A program made the position numbers and the translations under genes. DNA of 64,000 nt from Pedobacter sp. PACM 27299 (lineage in GTDB: Bacteria > Bacteroidota > Bacteroidia > Sphingobacteriales > Sphingobacteriaceae). Shown here piece after piece: positions 10,040 through 19,324 of the stretch (positions within the stretch are counted from its first letter, which is position 1; each line of letters starts with the position of its first letter). The DNA lies in NCBI RefSeq assembly GCF_001412655.1, contig NZ_CP012996.1:1860001-1924000 (forward strand), written 5' to 3'. The notes under the pieces were generated by a model. The model did not search any database. It saw only the letters and a program-made list of their open reading frames with translations, and was not told the origin of the DNA.

Positions 10040-10117
10040 TTTACATTACAGACCCAAAAACGGCCATTTTGTTTGATTGATACTAAAATTTGTTTGTTCT
10101 GGATCAGGTAAAAATGA

Positions 10118-11719
10118 CTAAAGGATTTTGGCTTCATCTAAATCCAGCTGGTTTTCCTGTTTCCGAATCTGGTCGTCACTAAATGTTTTCTCCTTTCGCA
10201 GCTGGTATAATTCTTTGCGTTGAATGCTGTACAGGTCCATTAATACAGCATTGTACCGGGCAATTTCCTGTATTTCGGTAGTGTCACATTCCAGCGATTC
10301 CAATTGCTGATTGGTGATGGAAATATCGCTTTCCAGCTGTTTCTTTAAAAATCCAATCAGTTCATTTTCTTTCATATCAATAGCAAACTTTTCATTTAAC
10401 CGCTTTAAGGCCACCTGCATGAGCCTTAACCGAATCCCAGCTTCCTGCTCTCCTTCAGGAGGGAAATCCTCAATATCTTTGATTCCGATCCATTTAATGA
10501 CCAGCGGTAAGGTCAGCCCTTGAAAAACCAGGGTCACCAGGATCACGATAAAAGTAATAAACAGGATAAGACTGCGGTGTGGAAAGGCCTCGCCATTGCT
10601 CAATAACAAAGGAATCGAAAGTGCAGAAGCTAAGGATACCACCCCCCTCATGCCCGCCCAGCCTACAATGACAGCGCCTTTCCATAATGGATTGACAGGG
10701 TCTGCCCGTTTCGTGTTTCCTAGCCAGGCAGGGATATAAGTAATGAGCAGCGTATATAACAGGCGGATAATGATGATCGTAATGCTGATGATCAGCCCAT
10801 AATTAATGGCTTGGGTTATGGAATAATTACCCAGATTTTCCATGATCACCGGAAGTTCCAACCCGATGAGGATAAACACCAGTCCATTTAACACAAAGGC
10901 CAATGTAGCCCATACGCTGATGGCCTGAATTCTGGAAGCGCTATGGGACAGGATTTCATGCGAGCGGTAAGAGAGGAATAATCCACCGGCAACCACGGCC
11001 ATGACCCCTGAAAAATGGAAATGTTCTGCAGCCATGTACATAAAATATGGCGTCATTAGCGTTAATGCAGCATCAATACTAGGCGTTGTAGGCAGAAAAC
11101 GATGTACTACATAGACGATATGGGCAATGACAAGACCTACAATTACGCCCATTCCTGCAGCCAGAAAAAACTGTCCGATGGCTTGTTCCATAGAGAAATA
11201 CCCGGATAAGATGGCGGCAAGGGCGAAACGGAATACAATTAAACTGGAGGCGTCATTGATTAAACTTTCACCTTCCAGAACGGTGGTCAGCCTTTTTGGA
11301 ATTTTAATATGCTTTAAAACGGAGTTTGCAGCAAGGGCATCAGGAGGAGAGATGATGCCGCCCAATAGAAAACCCATAGCCAAAGTAAAACCGGGAATCA
11401 TGGCAGTGGAAACAAAAGCGACAATAATTGAAGTGAAAAATACGAGACCAAATGCCAGCATCGCTATTGGTGTTCGCCATTTCCAGAAATCATTCCAGGA
11501 AGTATACCAGGCGGATTCATAAAGCAGCGGCGGCAAAAAAATGAGGAACACCAGCTCGGGCTCGATCTCAATTTTAGGAATTCCTGGAATAAAACTAATA
11601 CCCAAGCCGGCAATCACCAGGAATATAGGGTAGGAGATTTTTAGCTTTTGAGCAAGCATAGTTAGCATAAACACCGCAAAAAGCAATGCCAATACCAGGA
11701 GCAGGGTTTCAGTAAACAT
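10118..11719 (-). CDS. Na+/H+ antiporter of the CPA1 family
   Basis: Membrane exchanger for sodium (or potassium) and protons. About 12 hydrophobic helices occupy residues 1-410. They include the conserved GGIISPPDALAANSVL segment and the LINDASSL motif near residue 152 (ND pair in the ion-binding helix). Residues from about 420 on form a charged cytoplasmic tail with heptad-like E/L/K content. Length of 533 aa matches bacterial NhaP/YjcE-type proteins. Cation specificity cannot be read from sequence alone. Confidence 0.9.
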   Translation of the reverse strand: MFTETLLLVLALLFAVFMLTMLAQKLKISYPIFLVIAGLGISFIPGIPKIEIEPELVFLIFLPPLLYESAWYTSWNDFWKWRTPIAMLAFGLVFFTSIIVAFVSTAMIPGFTLAMGFLLGGIISPPDALAANSVLKHIKIPKRLTTVLEGESLINDASSLIVFRFALAAILSGYFSMEQAIGQFFLAAGMGVIVGLVIAHIVYVVHRFLPTTPSIDAALTLMTPYFMYMAAEHFHFSGVMAVVAGGLFLSYRSHEILSHSASRIQAISVWATLAFVLNGLVFILIGLELPVIMENLGNYSITQAINYGLIISITIIIIRLLYTLLITYIPAWLGNTKRADPVNPLWKGAVIVGWAGMRGVVSLASALSIPLLLSNGEAFPHRSLILFITFIVILVTLVFQGLTLPLVIKWIGIKDIEDFPPEGEQEAGIRLRLMQVALKRLNEKFAIDMKENELIGFLKKQLESDISITNQQLESLECDTTEIQEIARYNAVLMDLYSIQRKELYQLRKEKTFSDDQIRKQENQLDLDEAKIL

Positions 11720-11984
11720 AATAGATCGTTATTGTTCAGATGTATAGTCCGAATCTGACCTCAATATAATAAAAATCTAAATCGTAACCTCCTTCATTTC
11801 TTGTATGCTCTTTTCCACATTTCGTCGGCTCTTTTTGAAAATTTAGCCATGATCTGAAAATTATTGTGATGACTTATAAAAACAATCCAGCAAATAATCG
11901 GTTTTTCTAAGTGTAGGGTTTGTCAGTATTTGGTTTTAATTCAAGGCTTTACTTGTCTTTTATTGAATATTTGACGAAATTTAA

Positions 11985-12494
11985 ATGGTCATGAAAGAGC
12001 TAGGGAAAAGAATTGGTCTGGAAGATTTCTTCCTCGACGGACTGGAAGATATTTATGATGCAGAAAGAAAATTTATGAAGTGTTTTGCTGCATTGGGTAT
12101 TGCAGCAGGACATGATATATTAAAAGAAATATTGGTATTTAATATCAATATTACAGAAAAGCACCTCGGGCATTTAAAAGCCATACTCGCGCGGTTCAAT
12201 CGGGACGGCAATAATGGGAAATGTGAAATTGTAGGGTGTTTAACGGAAAAAGCTTCCGCAATGATCAGAGATATGGAGACAGGATCGCCATTAAGGGATG
12301 TTGCGCTGATTTGCCTGGTCCAGATCATTCAGCATTATAAGATTGCTTCCTATGGGAACCTCATGTCATTGGCGACTGAAATGAACCATCAGAAAGTTAA
12401 AATATTGATCGAAGAGTGTCTCCAGGATGAAAAACGAACAGATTTGTACCTCACAGAAGTCGCCAGAAATTTTATAAATCCATCAGCAAAATAA
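11985..12494 (+). CDS. Ferritin-like DUF892 (YciE-type) protein
   Basis: 169-aa helical protein without signal peptide. The opening LEDFFLDGLEDIYDAERKF is the typical first helix of the DUF892 family, a ferritin-like four-helix fold with carboxylate and histidine residues suited to a di-iron site; EKHLGHL and later EMNHQK are in the expected helices. Such proteins are often induced by general stress. Two nearby ATGs (11985 and 11991) are possible starts; the first is used here. The 265 bp upstream, shared with the divergent antiporter gene, hold no other gene. Confidence 0.85.
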   Translation: MVMKELGKRIGLEDFFLDGLEDIYDAERKFMKCFAALGIAAGHDILKEILVFNINITEKHLGHLKAILARFNRDGNNGKCEIVGCLTEKASAMIRDMETGSPLRDVALICLVQIIQHYKIASYGNLMSLATEMNHQKVKILIEECLQDEKRTDLYLTEVARNFINPSAK

Positions 12495-12579
12495 CACACT
12501 TTTTATTTTTCTACGTTTTTCACTAAAGATTAGAAACAATAGAAATGATCTTGTGTTAAATATTTACATCTATCTCTCT

Positions 12580-14109
12580 ATGTTAAAGTGGGTTGTATTT
12601 GTTGTTAAGGAAAAGGTAAGACTTTTTTTGTTTATGCTGGGAATAGCTTTATTGTCTGCATGTGCCATAAAACGTCCTAAGGGATCAACTATGTTAGAAA
12701 AATATGGTCAGGATCAAAAGGAAACTCTCGATTCCGATCTTCAGGAAAGGCGGCGGCAGCAGGGAATTTTGAAACGTCAGAACGATTCCGCTCTGGTCTT
12801 TAAGCAACAGTTAAAAGCCAATAGCAGCCTAACGGAACATCCCGAATGGTTAGATAGTATATATCAGGATCATCTTTATAAACTGTTCCTGATTGCTCAG
12901 GGAGGTAAAACTCCTTTTAAAATAGTGGAGTACCTGCGGAAATCAACGCTTCATGGCCTGGACACCAATTATTTTTACCTGAATGCAATTGGGCCTTTAC
13001 TGAGGGATATGGAGCAGCACCAGCTGGAATCATCATCTTTGAAATATCGGGAACAACTGAAACTGGAAATGCTGATGGCCTCTGCTTTACTCCGATACAG
13101 CGAGGCAATGCAATATGGGCTGATCCGTCCCGATAGCCTGGATAAAAACTATTTCATCAAAACACAGGCCCCAGACCGATCAAAAATAACAGCAGTATTT
13201 AGCGCTCCCGATCTATTGGCTTTTCTAGACAGTATACAGCCCTCATCTGCAGCCTATCTTGCCCTGCAAAAAGCTTTAAAGTCAGGAAAAGGTGCCCTCA
13301 ACAGGAATAAAGAAGATGCTGAACAGACGATTAAATTAAATTTAGAACGGCTGCGATGGAAGAATCAACCTGATGCGCAGAAATATGTATGGGTCAATAT
13401 TCCTGATTTTACGTTGAAAGTTATAGAAAAAGGAAGCGCTATACTCGAAATGAAAGTCTGCGTGGGAGAGGGGCGAACGGATACAGATCCGGGTACCAAA
13501 GAAACCCCTCAGTTAAACAGCATGATTTACAGCGTTCAGGTTAACCCAATATGGAACATTCCTGCCAGTATTGCCCGAAAGGAAATTTCCAGGTATGCGA
13601 GTAATGATCCTTATTACCTCAGCAATAATGATATTGATGTCTACAAAGCTGGAAAACGGGTTAATTCTCCGGAAGGGATAGATTGGCTGAGTACCGACAT
13701 TTCACAATATACCTTCAAACAGCGTCCGGGAGAACAGAATTCTTTAGGGAAAATTAAGTTTATCTTCAATAATAACAGCAGCGTTTACCTTCATGATACG
13801 CCTGCCAGGTCTGCTTTTAAGAAAAAGGCAAGAGCCATCAGTCATGGTTGTGTGCGGGTAGAAAAACCGATGGAACTGGCATTTGCGCTATTTGGTCCTG
13901 GAAAAACCTATGACCAGATTAAAACCGCTATGGAACGTTCTTATCCAAGAGCCAAGTATATTGGTTTGCCAGCAAAAGTGCCGGTTTACCTGACTTATAT
14001 CACCGCCTGGGTCGATGAGCAGCGCCTCCTGCAAATTAGAAACGACATTTACGGGTTAGATGACTTGTTGTATAAGGAAATGAAAGCCCGGGAGATGATT
14101 GCAGAATAA
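12580..14109 (+). CDS. L,D-transpeptidase lipoprotein (YcbB/LdtD-like)
   Basis: Peptidoglycan cross-linking enzyme acting in the periplasm. The N-terminus carries a membrane anchor and lipobox (LGIALLSAC). The middle has an YcbB-type scaffold domain (YLRKSTLHGLDTNYFY, LLRYSEAMQYGLI), and the catalytic YkuD domain follows from about residue 275. The active-site motif S-H-G-C-V-R-V lies near residue 420 with its cysteine and histidine intact. ATG 12580 is preferred because it gives a shorter n-region; a GTG at 12553 is in frame too. A hairpin terminator follows directly. Confidence 0.88.
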   Translation: MLKWVVFVVKEKVRLFLFMLGIALLSACAIKRPKGSTMLEKYGQDQKETLDSDLQERRRQQGILKRQNDSALVFKQQLKANSSLTEHPEWLDSIYQDHLYKLFLIAQGGKTPFKIVEYLRKSTLHGLDTNYFYLNAIGPLLRDMEQHQLESSSLKYREQLKLEMLMASALLRYSEAMQYGLIRPDSLDKNYFIKTQAPDRSKITAVFSAPDLLAFLDSIQPSSAAYLALQKALKSGKGALNRNKEDAEQTIKLNLERLRWKNQPDAQKYVWVNIPDFTLKVIEKGSAILEMKVCVGEGRTDTDPGTKETPQLNSMIYSVQVNPIWNIPASIARKEISRYASNDPYYLSNNDIDVYKAGKRVNSPEGIDWLSTDISQYTFKQRPGEQNSLGKIKFIFNNNSSVYLHDTPARSAFKKKARAISHGCVRVEKPMELAFALFGPGKTYDQIKTAMERSYPRAKYIGLPAKVPVYLTYITAWVDEQRLLQIRNDIYGLDDLLYKEMKAREMIAE

Positions 14110-14165
14110 AAAAATCCTTTCTACAGCCTGTTCCTAGAGAAATAGGGCTACAGAAAGGATTTATA
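14108..14165. terminator. Bidirectional terminator between convergent genes
   Basis: Arms AATCCTTTCT (14113-14122) and AGAAAGGATT (14152-14161), with further inner pairing, flanked by A-rich sequence on the left and TTTA on the right. It lies between the convergent L,D-transpeptidase and DUF4142 genes and can serve both. Confidence 0.8.
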
Positions 14166-14182
14166 GACGCAGTTTTTATGAT

Positions 14183-14755
14183 CTAATATCCTGCATTTCC
14201 ATTGATTTCACCTGCACGTTTAAAATGACGTTCCGACATTCTTAAAGCTTTGGTTGCAAAACTCCTGATTTTAGCGTCACCGGTTACGCTGGCCGCTTTA
14301 TAAAGATCCATTGCCGCAGCGTTGTCCTTGATCATCATGCCTATATAATGTTTTTCAAAGGCAGCTACATCCATGTTTTTTAGTTCTTCTATATGTTTTA
14401 AATCTGCTGCTGGCAGTGCAGTGGGCAAGGCAATACTTTTGCTGGCCGCCAGTGCTTTTAAATCTGTTACTGTTTTAGTCTGATCTTTTACAATGACTTC
14501 AGCAAATCTTTTGATCAGTTTATTGGTAGATTTCTGTGCTGCCAGTTTCCCTAATTCCATCTGCATCATGCCATCAATTACTGCTTCCTGCATAAAAGCA
14601 GAGATATCACCACCTCTATTGACCGTTGCCGTATCCGGAATGGTCTGAGCAATGGTAGAATCCGTAGTGGAGGCGTTGATGTTTTCGGTGTTCCGGCAGG
14701 CGGATAAGGAAATCACCCCCAGTGTAAAAATCGCAATTAGATGTTTGTTTTTCAT
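14183..14755 (-). CDS. DUF4142 lipoprotein
   Basis: 190-aa predicted lipoprotein (lipobox V-I-S-L-S-A-C at about residues 14-20) with a helical DUF4142 domain from about residue 55 to the end. Recognisable pieces are FMQEAVIDGMMQMELGKLAAQKS and VKDQTKTVTDLKALA, the family's long helices. DUF4142 is a ferritin-like helical fold of unknown role common in envelope proteins of Bacteroidota. Convergent with the transpeptidase gene; no operon partner. Confidence 0.86.
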   Translation of the reverse strand: MKNKHLIAIFTLGVISLSACRNTENINASTTDSTIAQTIPDTATVNRGGDISAFMQEAVIDGMMQMELGKLAAQKSTNKLIKRFAEVIVKDQTKTVTDLKALAASKSIALPTALPAADLKHIEELKNMDVAAFEKHYIGMMIKDNAAAMDLYKAASVTGDAKIRSFATKALRMSERHFKRAGEINGNAGY

Positions 14756-14915
14756 GGGTTTTGATTTATCGTTTAAGGTTAATGTAATTACAAATTTGGA
14801 ACTGAAATGTTTTGAGTAAATGAGTTTTTTGGCTTGTGCTGCCTCCCCGAGCTGAAACTTTTTAATTCTTCTAATGTTATAGCTACAAAATCACCGATAA
14901 CTTAATCATACACTG

Positions 14916-15422
14916 ATGAAAAACAATAAAGCGAACTTTTTTGAAAGGGCCTCTACAAAGATTACCAACTGGACGGGGAGCCCGGTGGCTTTTTGCGTCG
15001 CTTTTCTCGTAGTGATTATATGGGTGCTTTCTGGGCCTATCTTTAATTATTCAGATACCTGGCAATTGGTGATCAATACAGGAACTACAATTATTACTTT
15101 TTTAATGGTATTCCTGATTCAGAAAAGTCAAAATAAAGACTCTAAGGCTATCCAGTTGAAATTAAATGAATTGATTGCGGCAAGCAGGCAGGCAAGTAAC
15201 CGGATGGTCGATATCGAAGACCTGACAGAATCTGAATTAGATGTATTGCACAAATACTATCAGAAGTTATCAGATATCGCAGAAGCTGATTGCGATATTC
15301 ATCGCTCCCATTCCATTGATGAGGCCGTGAAAAATCATAAACTGAAAGCAAGTCCTGGACCAGCAAAGCAAACGGTTAAAAAAGTAGCTCACAGGAAACA
15401 GGCCAGTGATCCTAATCCATAG
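14916..15422 (+). CDS. Low-affinity iron permease family membrane protein
   Basis: 168-aa inner-membrane protein. Two membrane helices lie at about residues 23-42 and 52-68; the start FFERASTKITNWTGSP and the segment TGTTIITFLMVFLIQKSQNKDSKAIQLKLNELI are characteristic of the PF04120-type family named after a fungal low-affinity iron permease. The C-terminal ~45 residues are charged and lysine-rich. Transport activity has not been settled for bacterial members, so iron transport is only a family label. Confidence 0.86.
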   Translation: MKNNKANFFERASTKITNWTGSPVAFCVAFLVVIIWVLSGPIFNYSDTWQLVINTGTTIITFLMVFLIQKSQNKDSKAIQLKLNELIAASRQASNRMVDIEDLTESELDVLHKYYQKLSDIAEADCDIHRSHSIDEAVKNHKLKASPGPAKQTVKKVAHRKQASDPNP

Positions 15423-15559
15423 GCCTAATCTTGAATTTCCTTGTATTTTTTTGTTTACATTTTGATGATCTAGCTTATTAAGATTCATTCTTGATTCAGC
15501 TATTTGCATATTTAGTGATATTTTAATAATATTAGATCATCAACCATTCAACCAAATAT

Positions 15560-17296
15560 ATGAGTGAATTTCAAATCAAAAAATCGTCTGAGGTCTACGA
15601 TGTAGTTATCGTAGGGTCTGGAGCAGGCGGAGGTATGGCCGGATATGTATTGGCCCATGCGGGTCAAAAAGTACTGATGTTAGAAGCTGGTGCTTATTTC
15701 GACCCAAGAATCGACGCACAACAGTTAAAATGGCCATGGGAATCCCCAAGACGCGGCGCAGGAACAACAAGACCTTTTGGCGATTTTGACGCCTCTTATG
15801 GCGGTTGGGAATTAGATGGCGAACCGTATACACAGAAATCTGGAACCGAATTTGCCTGGTTCAGGTCTAGAATGCTTGGTGGAAGAACCAATCACTGGGG
15901 AAGAATTTCCTTAAGAATGGGGCCACTGGATTTTAAATGTAAGGATGGACTGACCGACGACTGGCCTATTACGTATGAAGAGCTAAAACCTTTTTATGAC
16001 CGAATAGACCGCCTTCTTGGAATCTATGGCTCGGTAGAAGGAATCGAAAATGAACCAGATGGAATCTTCATGGCTCCTCCAAAACCAAGGCTAAATGAAC
16101 TGTTCATTAAAAAAGCAGGAGAAAAAACCGGGGTAACCGTAATTCCAGGTAGGGGATCTGTTTTAACAGAAGCCTTGCCAGGTAATAAAGATCGTGCACC
16201 TTGTTTCTACTGCGGACAATGCGGACGCAGCTGTAAAGTATATGGTGACTTCTCTTCTTCTTCTTGTCTGGTTATCCCAGCTGTAAAGACTGGAAACTTA
16301 ACCGTGATCACAAATGCAATGGTTAGAGAAGTGCTGACGGATAAAAACGGATTGGCTACCGGTGTTTCTTACGTCAATAAAAAAGACGGTCTGGAATATC
16401 AGGTAAATGCTAAAACAGTGATTCTTGGTGCGAGTGCCTGTGAGTCTGCACGTATCCTATTGAACTCTAAATCTGTGGCTCACCCAGGTGGATTGGCCAA
16501 TGGAAGCGGTGTAGTAGGTAAATACCTGCATGATTCGACTGGTGCCAGCTTAAGTGGTTTCTTACCACAGCTGATGGACCGCAAGCGTTACAATGAAGAT
16601 GGTGTAGGTAGTGTGCACATTTACTCACCTTGGTGGTTAGACAATAAAAAACTGGATTTCCCTCGTGGTTATCATATTGAATATTGGGGTGGTATGGGCA
16701 TGCCAGCTTATGGATTTGGTGGCGGTACCGCTACATTAAACGGTATGGTGCCGGGCAGAGACGGTAAAATGAAAGAAGCAGGCGGTTACGGTGCTTCGTT
16801 AAAAGATGATTACAGACGCTTTTACGGTGCTTCAGTAGGTATGGCCGGTAGAGGAACTGCTATCGCCAGAGAATCTAACTACTGCGAAATAGATCCTAAA
16901 GTGGTTGATAAATATGGTATTCCAGTACTGAGATTCAACTATAAATGGGCAGATGAAGAGGTGAAACAAGCGAAACACATGCAGGAGACCTTCCAGTCGA
17001 TGATGCATGCCATGGGCGCAATCATTACTTCTGGTATTCCTGGTCCGGAAACCAATTACGGTTTAGAGGCTCCAGGAAAGATCATCCATGAGGTAGGAAC
17101 GATCAGAATGGGTGATGATCCTAAGAAATCAGCCTTGAATAAATGGTGCCAGGCACATGAATGTAAAAACTTATTCGTGGTAGATGCAGCGCCTTTTGTT
17201 CAGCAAGGAGATAAAAATGCAACCTGGACCATTCTTGCACTTTCTATGAGAACTGCGGAATATATCCTGGATCAAAAGAAAAAACAAAATATTTAA
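15560..17296 (+). CDS. GMC-family FAD dehydrogenase (sugar/polyol dehydrogenase catalytic subunit)
   Basis: FAD-dependent oxidoreductase of 578 aa. The dinucleotide-binding motif VVIVGSGAGGGMAGYVLA is at residues 15-32, with LEAG ending the Rossmann start. The C-terminal half has the usual GMC features (HEVGTIRMG, FVVDAAPFVQQGDKNATWT). A cysteine cluster, C215-x2-C218-x2-C221-x3-C225, lies where FAD-glucose and fructose dehydrogenase catalytic subunits coordinate a 3Fe-4S cluster. There is no signal peptide; the partner gene 24 bp downstream has a twin-arginine-like leader and could carry it across the membrane. Substrate unknown; gluconate/glucose-type sugars are the family expectation. Confidence 0.9.
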   Translation: MSEFQIKKSSEVYDVVIVGSGAGGGMAGYVLAHAGQKVLMLEAGAYFDPRIDAQQLKWPWESPRRGAGTTRPFGDFDASYGGWELDGEPYTQKSGTEFAWFRSRMLGGRTNHWGRISLRMGPLDFKCKDGLTDDWPITYEELKPFYDRIDRLLGIYGSVEGIENEPDGIFMAPPKPRLNELFIKKAGEKTGVTVIPGRGSVLTEALPGNKDRAPCFYCGQCGRSCKVYGDFSSSSCLVIPAVKTGNLTVITNAMVREVLTDKNGLATGVSYVNKKDGLEYQVNAKTVILGASACESARILLNSKSVAHPGGLANGSGVVGKYLHDSTGASLSGFLPQLMDRKRYNEDGVGSVHIYSPWWLDNKKLDFPRGYHIEYWGGMGMPAYGFGGGTATLNGMVPGRDGKMKEAGGYGASLKDDYRRFYGASVGMAGRGTAIARESNYCEIDPKVVDKYGIPVLRFNYKWADEEVKQAKHMQETFQSMMHAMGAIITSGIPGPETNYGLEAPGKIIHEVGTIRMGDDPKKSALNKWCQAHECKNLFVVDAAPFVQQGDKNATWTILALSMRTAEYILDQKKKQNI

Positions 17297-17320
17297 TCTG
17301 TTTAAAGCGAGATAAAAATT

Positions 17321-17935
17321 ATGAACAGACGTGATTCGTTAAAAGTCTTAGGACTAACCGCCATAAGTTCGGCAGTACTGCTGGATGCCTGTAAACCAGG
17401 TGAACCTAAAGTAGCCGGAGTTCCTGAAGAAGGTGCTCCCGCAGGAAGAGAAGAATGGGAAGTACTCAGAGATAAAACGCTGATGGAGGAGAAGTTCTTT
17501 TCCGCGCATGAGATGGCTACTATCGCAGTGCTTTCTGACATCATCATCCCTAAAGATGATAAGTCTGGAAGCGCTACCGATGCTAAAGTGCCAGACTTTA
17601 TCGAGTTTATTGTAAAAGATATGCCGGAGCATAAAACACCAATGAGAGGTGGACTGAGGTGGTTGGATCTCCAATGTTTAAACCGTTGGGAGAAACCATT
17701 TAAAGACGCTTCTGCCGCGCAGCAAATTGAAATGGTGGATCAGATTGCTTACCCTAAGAAAGCAAAACCAGGAATGGAGCAGGGGGTAGCCTTCTTTAAC
17801 CTGATGAGAAGTTTAACCGCTTCCGGATTTTATACCACTGAAATGGGCGTGAAAGATATCGGGTATGTAGGAAACGTTCCTAATAAATGGGAAGGTGTGC
17901 CTGCAGACGTATTAAAGCAATATGGATTTGCCTAA
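17321..17935 (+). CDS. Gluconate 2-dehydrogenase subunit 3 family protein
   Basis: 204-aa small subunit partner of the preceding GMC enzyme. It begins MNRRDSLKVLGLTAISSAVLLDAC, an RR-containing leader with a lipobox-like L-L-D-A-C, suggesting Tat export and lipidation. The domain from about residue 55 (FFSAHEMATIAVLSDIIIPKDD) is the subunit 3 fold. In FAD-glucose dehydrogenases the equivalent gamma subunit acts as a chaperone or hitch-hiker export factor. The gap of 24 bp and the shared terminator indicate one operon. Confidence 0.9.
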   Translation: MNRRDSLKVLGLTAISSAVLLDACKPGEPKVAGVPEEGAPAGREEWEVLRDKTLMEEKFFSAHEMATIAVLSDIIIPKDDKSGSATDAKVPDFIEFIVKDMPEHKTPMRGGLRWLDLQCLNRWEKPFKDASAAQQIEMVDQIAYPKKAKPGMEQGVAFFNLMRSLTASGFYTTEMGVKDIGYVGNVPNKWEGVPADVLKQYGFA

Positions 17936-17949
17936 TAGGCAGATCGTTT

Positions 17950-17987
17950 AGAAAATCCCTTAGCCATCAAGCTAAGGGATTTTTTTA
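17950..17987 (+). terminator. Intrinsic terminator of the dehydrogenase operon
   Basis: Arms AATCCCTTAGC (17954-17964) and GCTAAGGGATT (17971-17981) with a 6-nt loop and a T-run to 17986. It ends the rightward operon and faces the convergent cobC. Confidence 0.9.
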
Positions 17988-17990
17988 TGT

Positions 17991-18557
17991 TTAGATACGG
18001 GTCTTTTTTAGCTGATCAAATGCTGGATCTGTATTCAGGCTAAAGACCAGGCCATCCCCGTAATCTACAGGAATTTTGAATATGTTTTGAAGAGGAATTT
18101 CCAATAGGTAAGCCCAGATGCATCTGATCACTCCAGCATGAGTAACAATGGCGACCTTTTTGAAATCCTGTTTTCTGAGCAGGTTCATGAATTCCTGTAC
18201 TCTTTTGAAAAGTATGGCCAGACTTTCTCCATTTGGTGCTTTGGTATGTACAAAATCAGCCATCCAGATGCCCAAAACCTCTTGATCCATTTCGTTCCAA
18301 TGCTGCTGTTCCCAATCTCCGAAGTTCATTTCCATTAATGCTTTATCGAATTCCAGTTCTACACCAGTAATCTGGCCGGCCAATTGCTGGCAGCGACTGG
18401 AGGGACTACTGTAGATTTTATCAAAATCCTGTGGGAGTTTCATGGTTAAAGTTTGAATGTCCTGTTCCGCAGATGCCGCCAAGGGGACGTCTGCTTGCCC
18501 ATAACATACCCCTTTAGGTACGCCTACAGCGGTATGTCTGATTACATAAACTTCCAT
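17991..18557 (-). CDS. cobC: Alpha-ribazole phosphatase-like histidine phosphatase
   Basis: Histidine phosphatase expected to dephosphorylate alpha-ribazole-5'-phosphate or the cobalamin phosphate in the last steps of the nucleotide-loop pathway. The catalytic histidine is in VIRHTAVG at the N-terminus; YSSPSSRCQQLA, EMNFGDWE and the second histidine in VTHAGVIR complete the active site. I start it at ATG 18557, because the RH motif then falls at residues 6-7; the frame is open 20 codons further up but that stretch has no family similarity. It overlaps the end of cobS by 16 nt. The gene symbol rests on the cob context. Confidence 0.87.
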   Translation of the reverse strand: MEVYVIRHTAVGVPKGVCYGQADVPLAASAEQDIQTLTMKLPQDFDKIYSSPSSRCQQLAGQITGVELEFDKALMEMNFGDWEQQHWNEMDQEVLGIWMADFVHTKAPNGESLAILFKRVQEFMNLLRKQDFKKVAIVTHAGVIRCIWAYLLEIPLQNIFKIPVDYGDGLVFSLNTDPAFDQLKKTRI

Positions 18558-19324
18558 ATCACCAAAAATGTTAACAGCGTAATCACTTCTGCAAATTGTT
18601 CTACGGCACCTAGGCAATCACCGGTATAACCATCCAGCCATTTGTTAAAGTACCGCTGACTGATCAGATAAAGCAAGATTAGCGGGACCAATACCCCAAT
18701 GAGCGGCCAATGAATGGTGGTCAGTACGGCTAGCGGAGCGAGTCCGAATACATAAGCACCAATTACCTCTTTATAAGAATAGGATTTAGCGATAGGCTTG
18801 GATTTACTGCTTTCATCCTCACGGGAGTATTTTGAAGTAAAAGTTAGCTGAATGGCAGTGAGTCGGGCAAGAGCATGATAAGTGATGAAAATGAGGAGTA
18901 GAAGGTAGGGAGACTGTAAATTGCCCGCTACCTTTTGCAGTGCCAGATATTTGATGCCGAACAAAAAGATCAAAGAAACCACGCCATACGTGCCCAGGCG
19001 ACTGTCTTTCATGATATCCAGAATTTTTGACTTGGTCCAGCCTCCGCCAAATCCATCAAATACATCCGCAAAACCATCTTCATGGAAGGAGCCGGTAATA
19101 TAGACCCCAGCAGCCAGGGATAAAATGACGGCGATCTCCAAACCAAATAAGAAATTACTCAGCCAGAATACAAGGAAGGAAAGTCCTCCAACAAGCCATC
19201 CTATCAAAGGAAAGTATCTGGTGGATTTGTTCATGTACTCCGGATTATGGTCTACCCATTTCGGACAAGGCAATTGCGTATAAAACATCATTGCCGTAAA
19301 AAATATGCGAAGTTCTTCTTTCAT
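18542..19324 (-). CDS. cobS: Adenosylcobinamide-GDP ribazoletransferase
   Basis: Inner-membrane cobalamin synthase that joins adenosylcobinamide-GDP with alpha-ribazole (phosphate). The signature GSFHEDGFADVFDGFGGG (about residues 78-95) contains the acidic metal-binding residues, followed by MKDSRLGTYG. Several hydrophobic helices cover the rest, and the 260-aa length is normal. Its ATG (19324) directly abuts the stop codon of cobT, and its 3' end overlaps cobC, so the three genes are tightly coupled. Confidence 0.95.
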   Translation of the reverse strand: MKEELRIFFTAMMFYTQLPCPKWVDHNPEYMNKSTRYFPLIGWLVGGLSFLVFWLSNFLFGLEIAVILSLAAGVYITGSFHEDGFADVFDGFGGGWTKSKILDIMKDSRLGTYGVVSLIFLFGIKYLALQKVAGNLQSPYLLLLIFITYHALARLTAIQLTFTSKYSREDESSKSKPIAKSYSYKEVIGAYVFGLAPLAVLTTIHWPLIGVLVPLILLYLISQRYFNKWLDGYTGDCLGAVEQFAEVITLLTFLVIWKFM

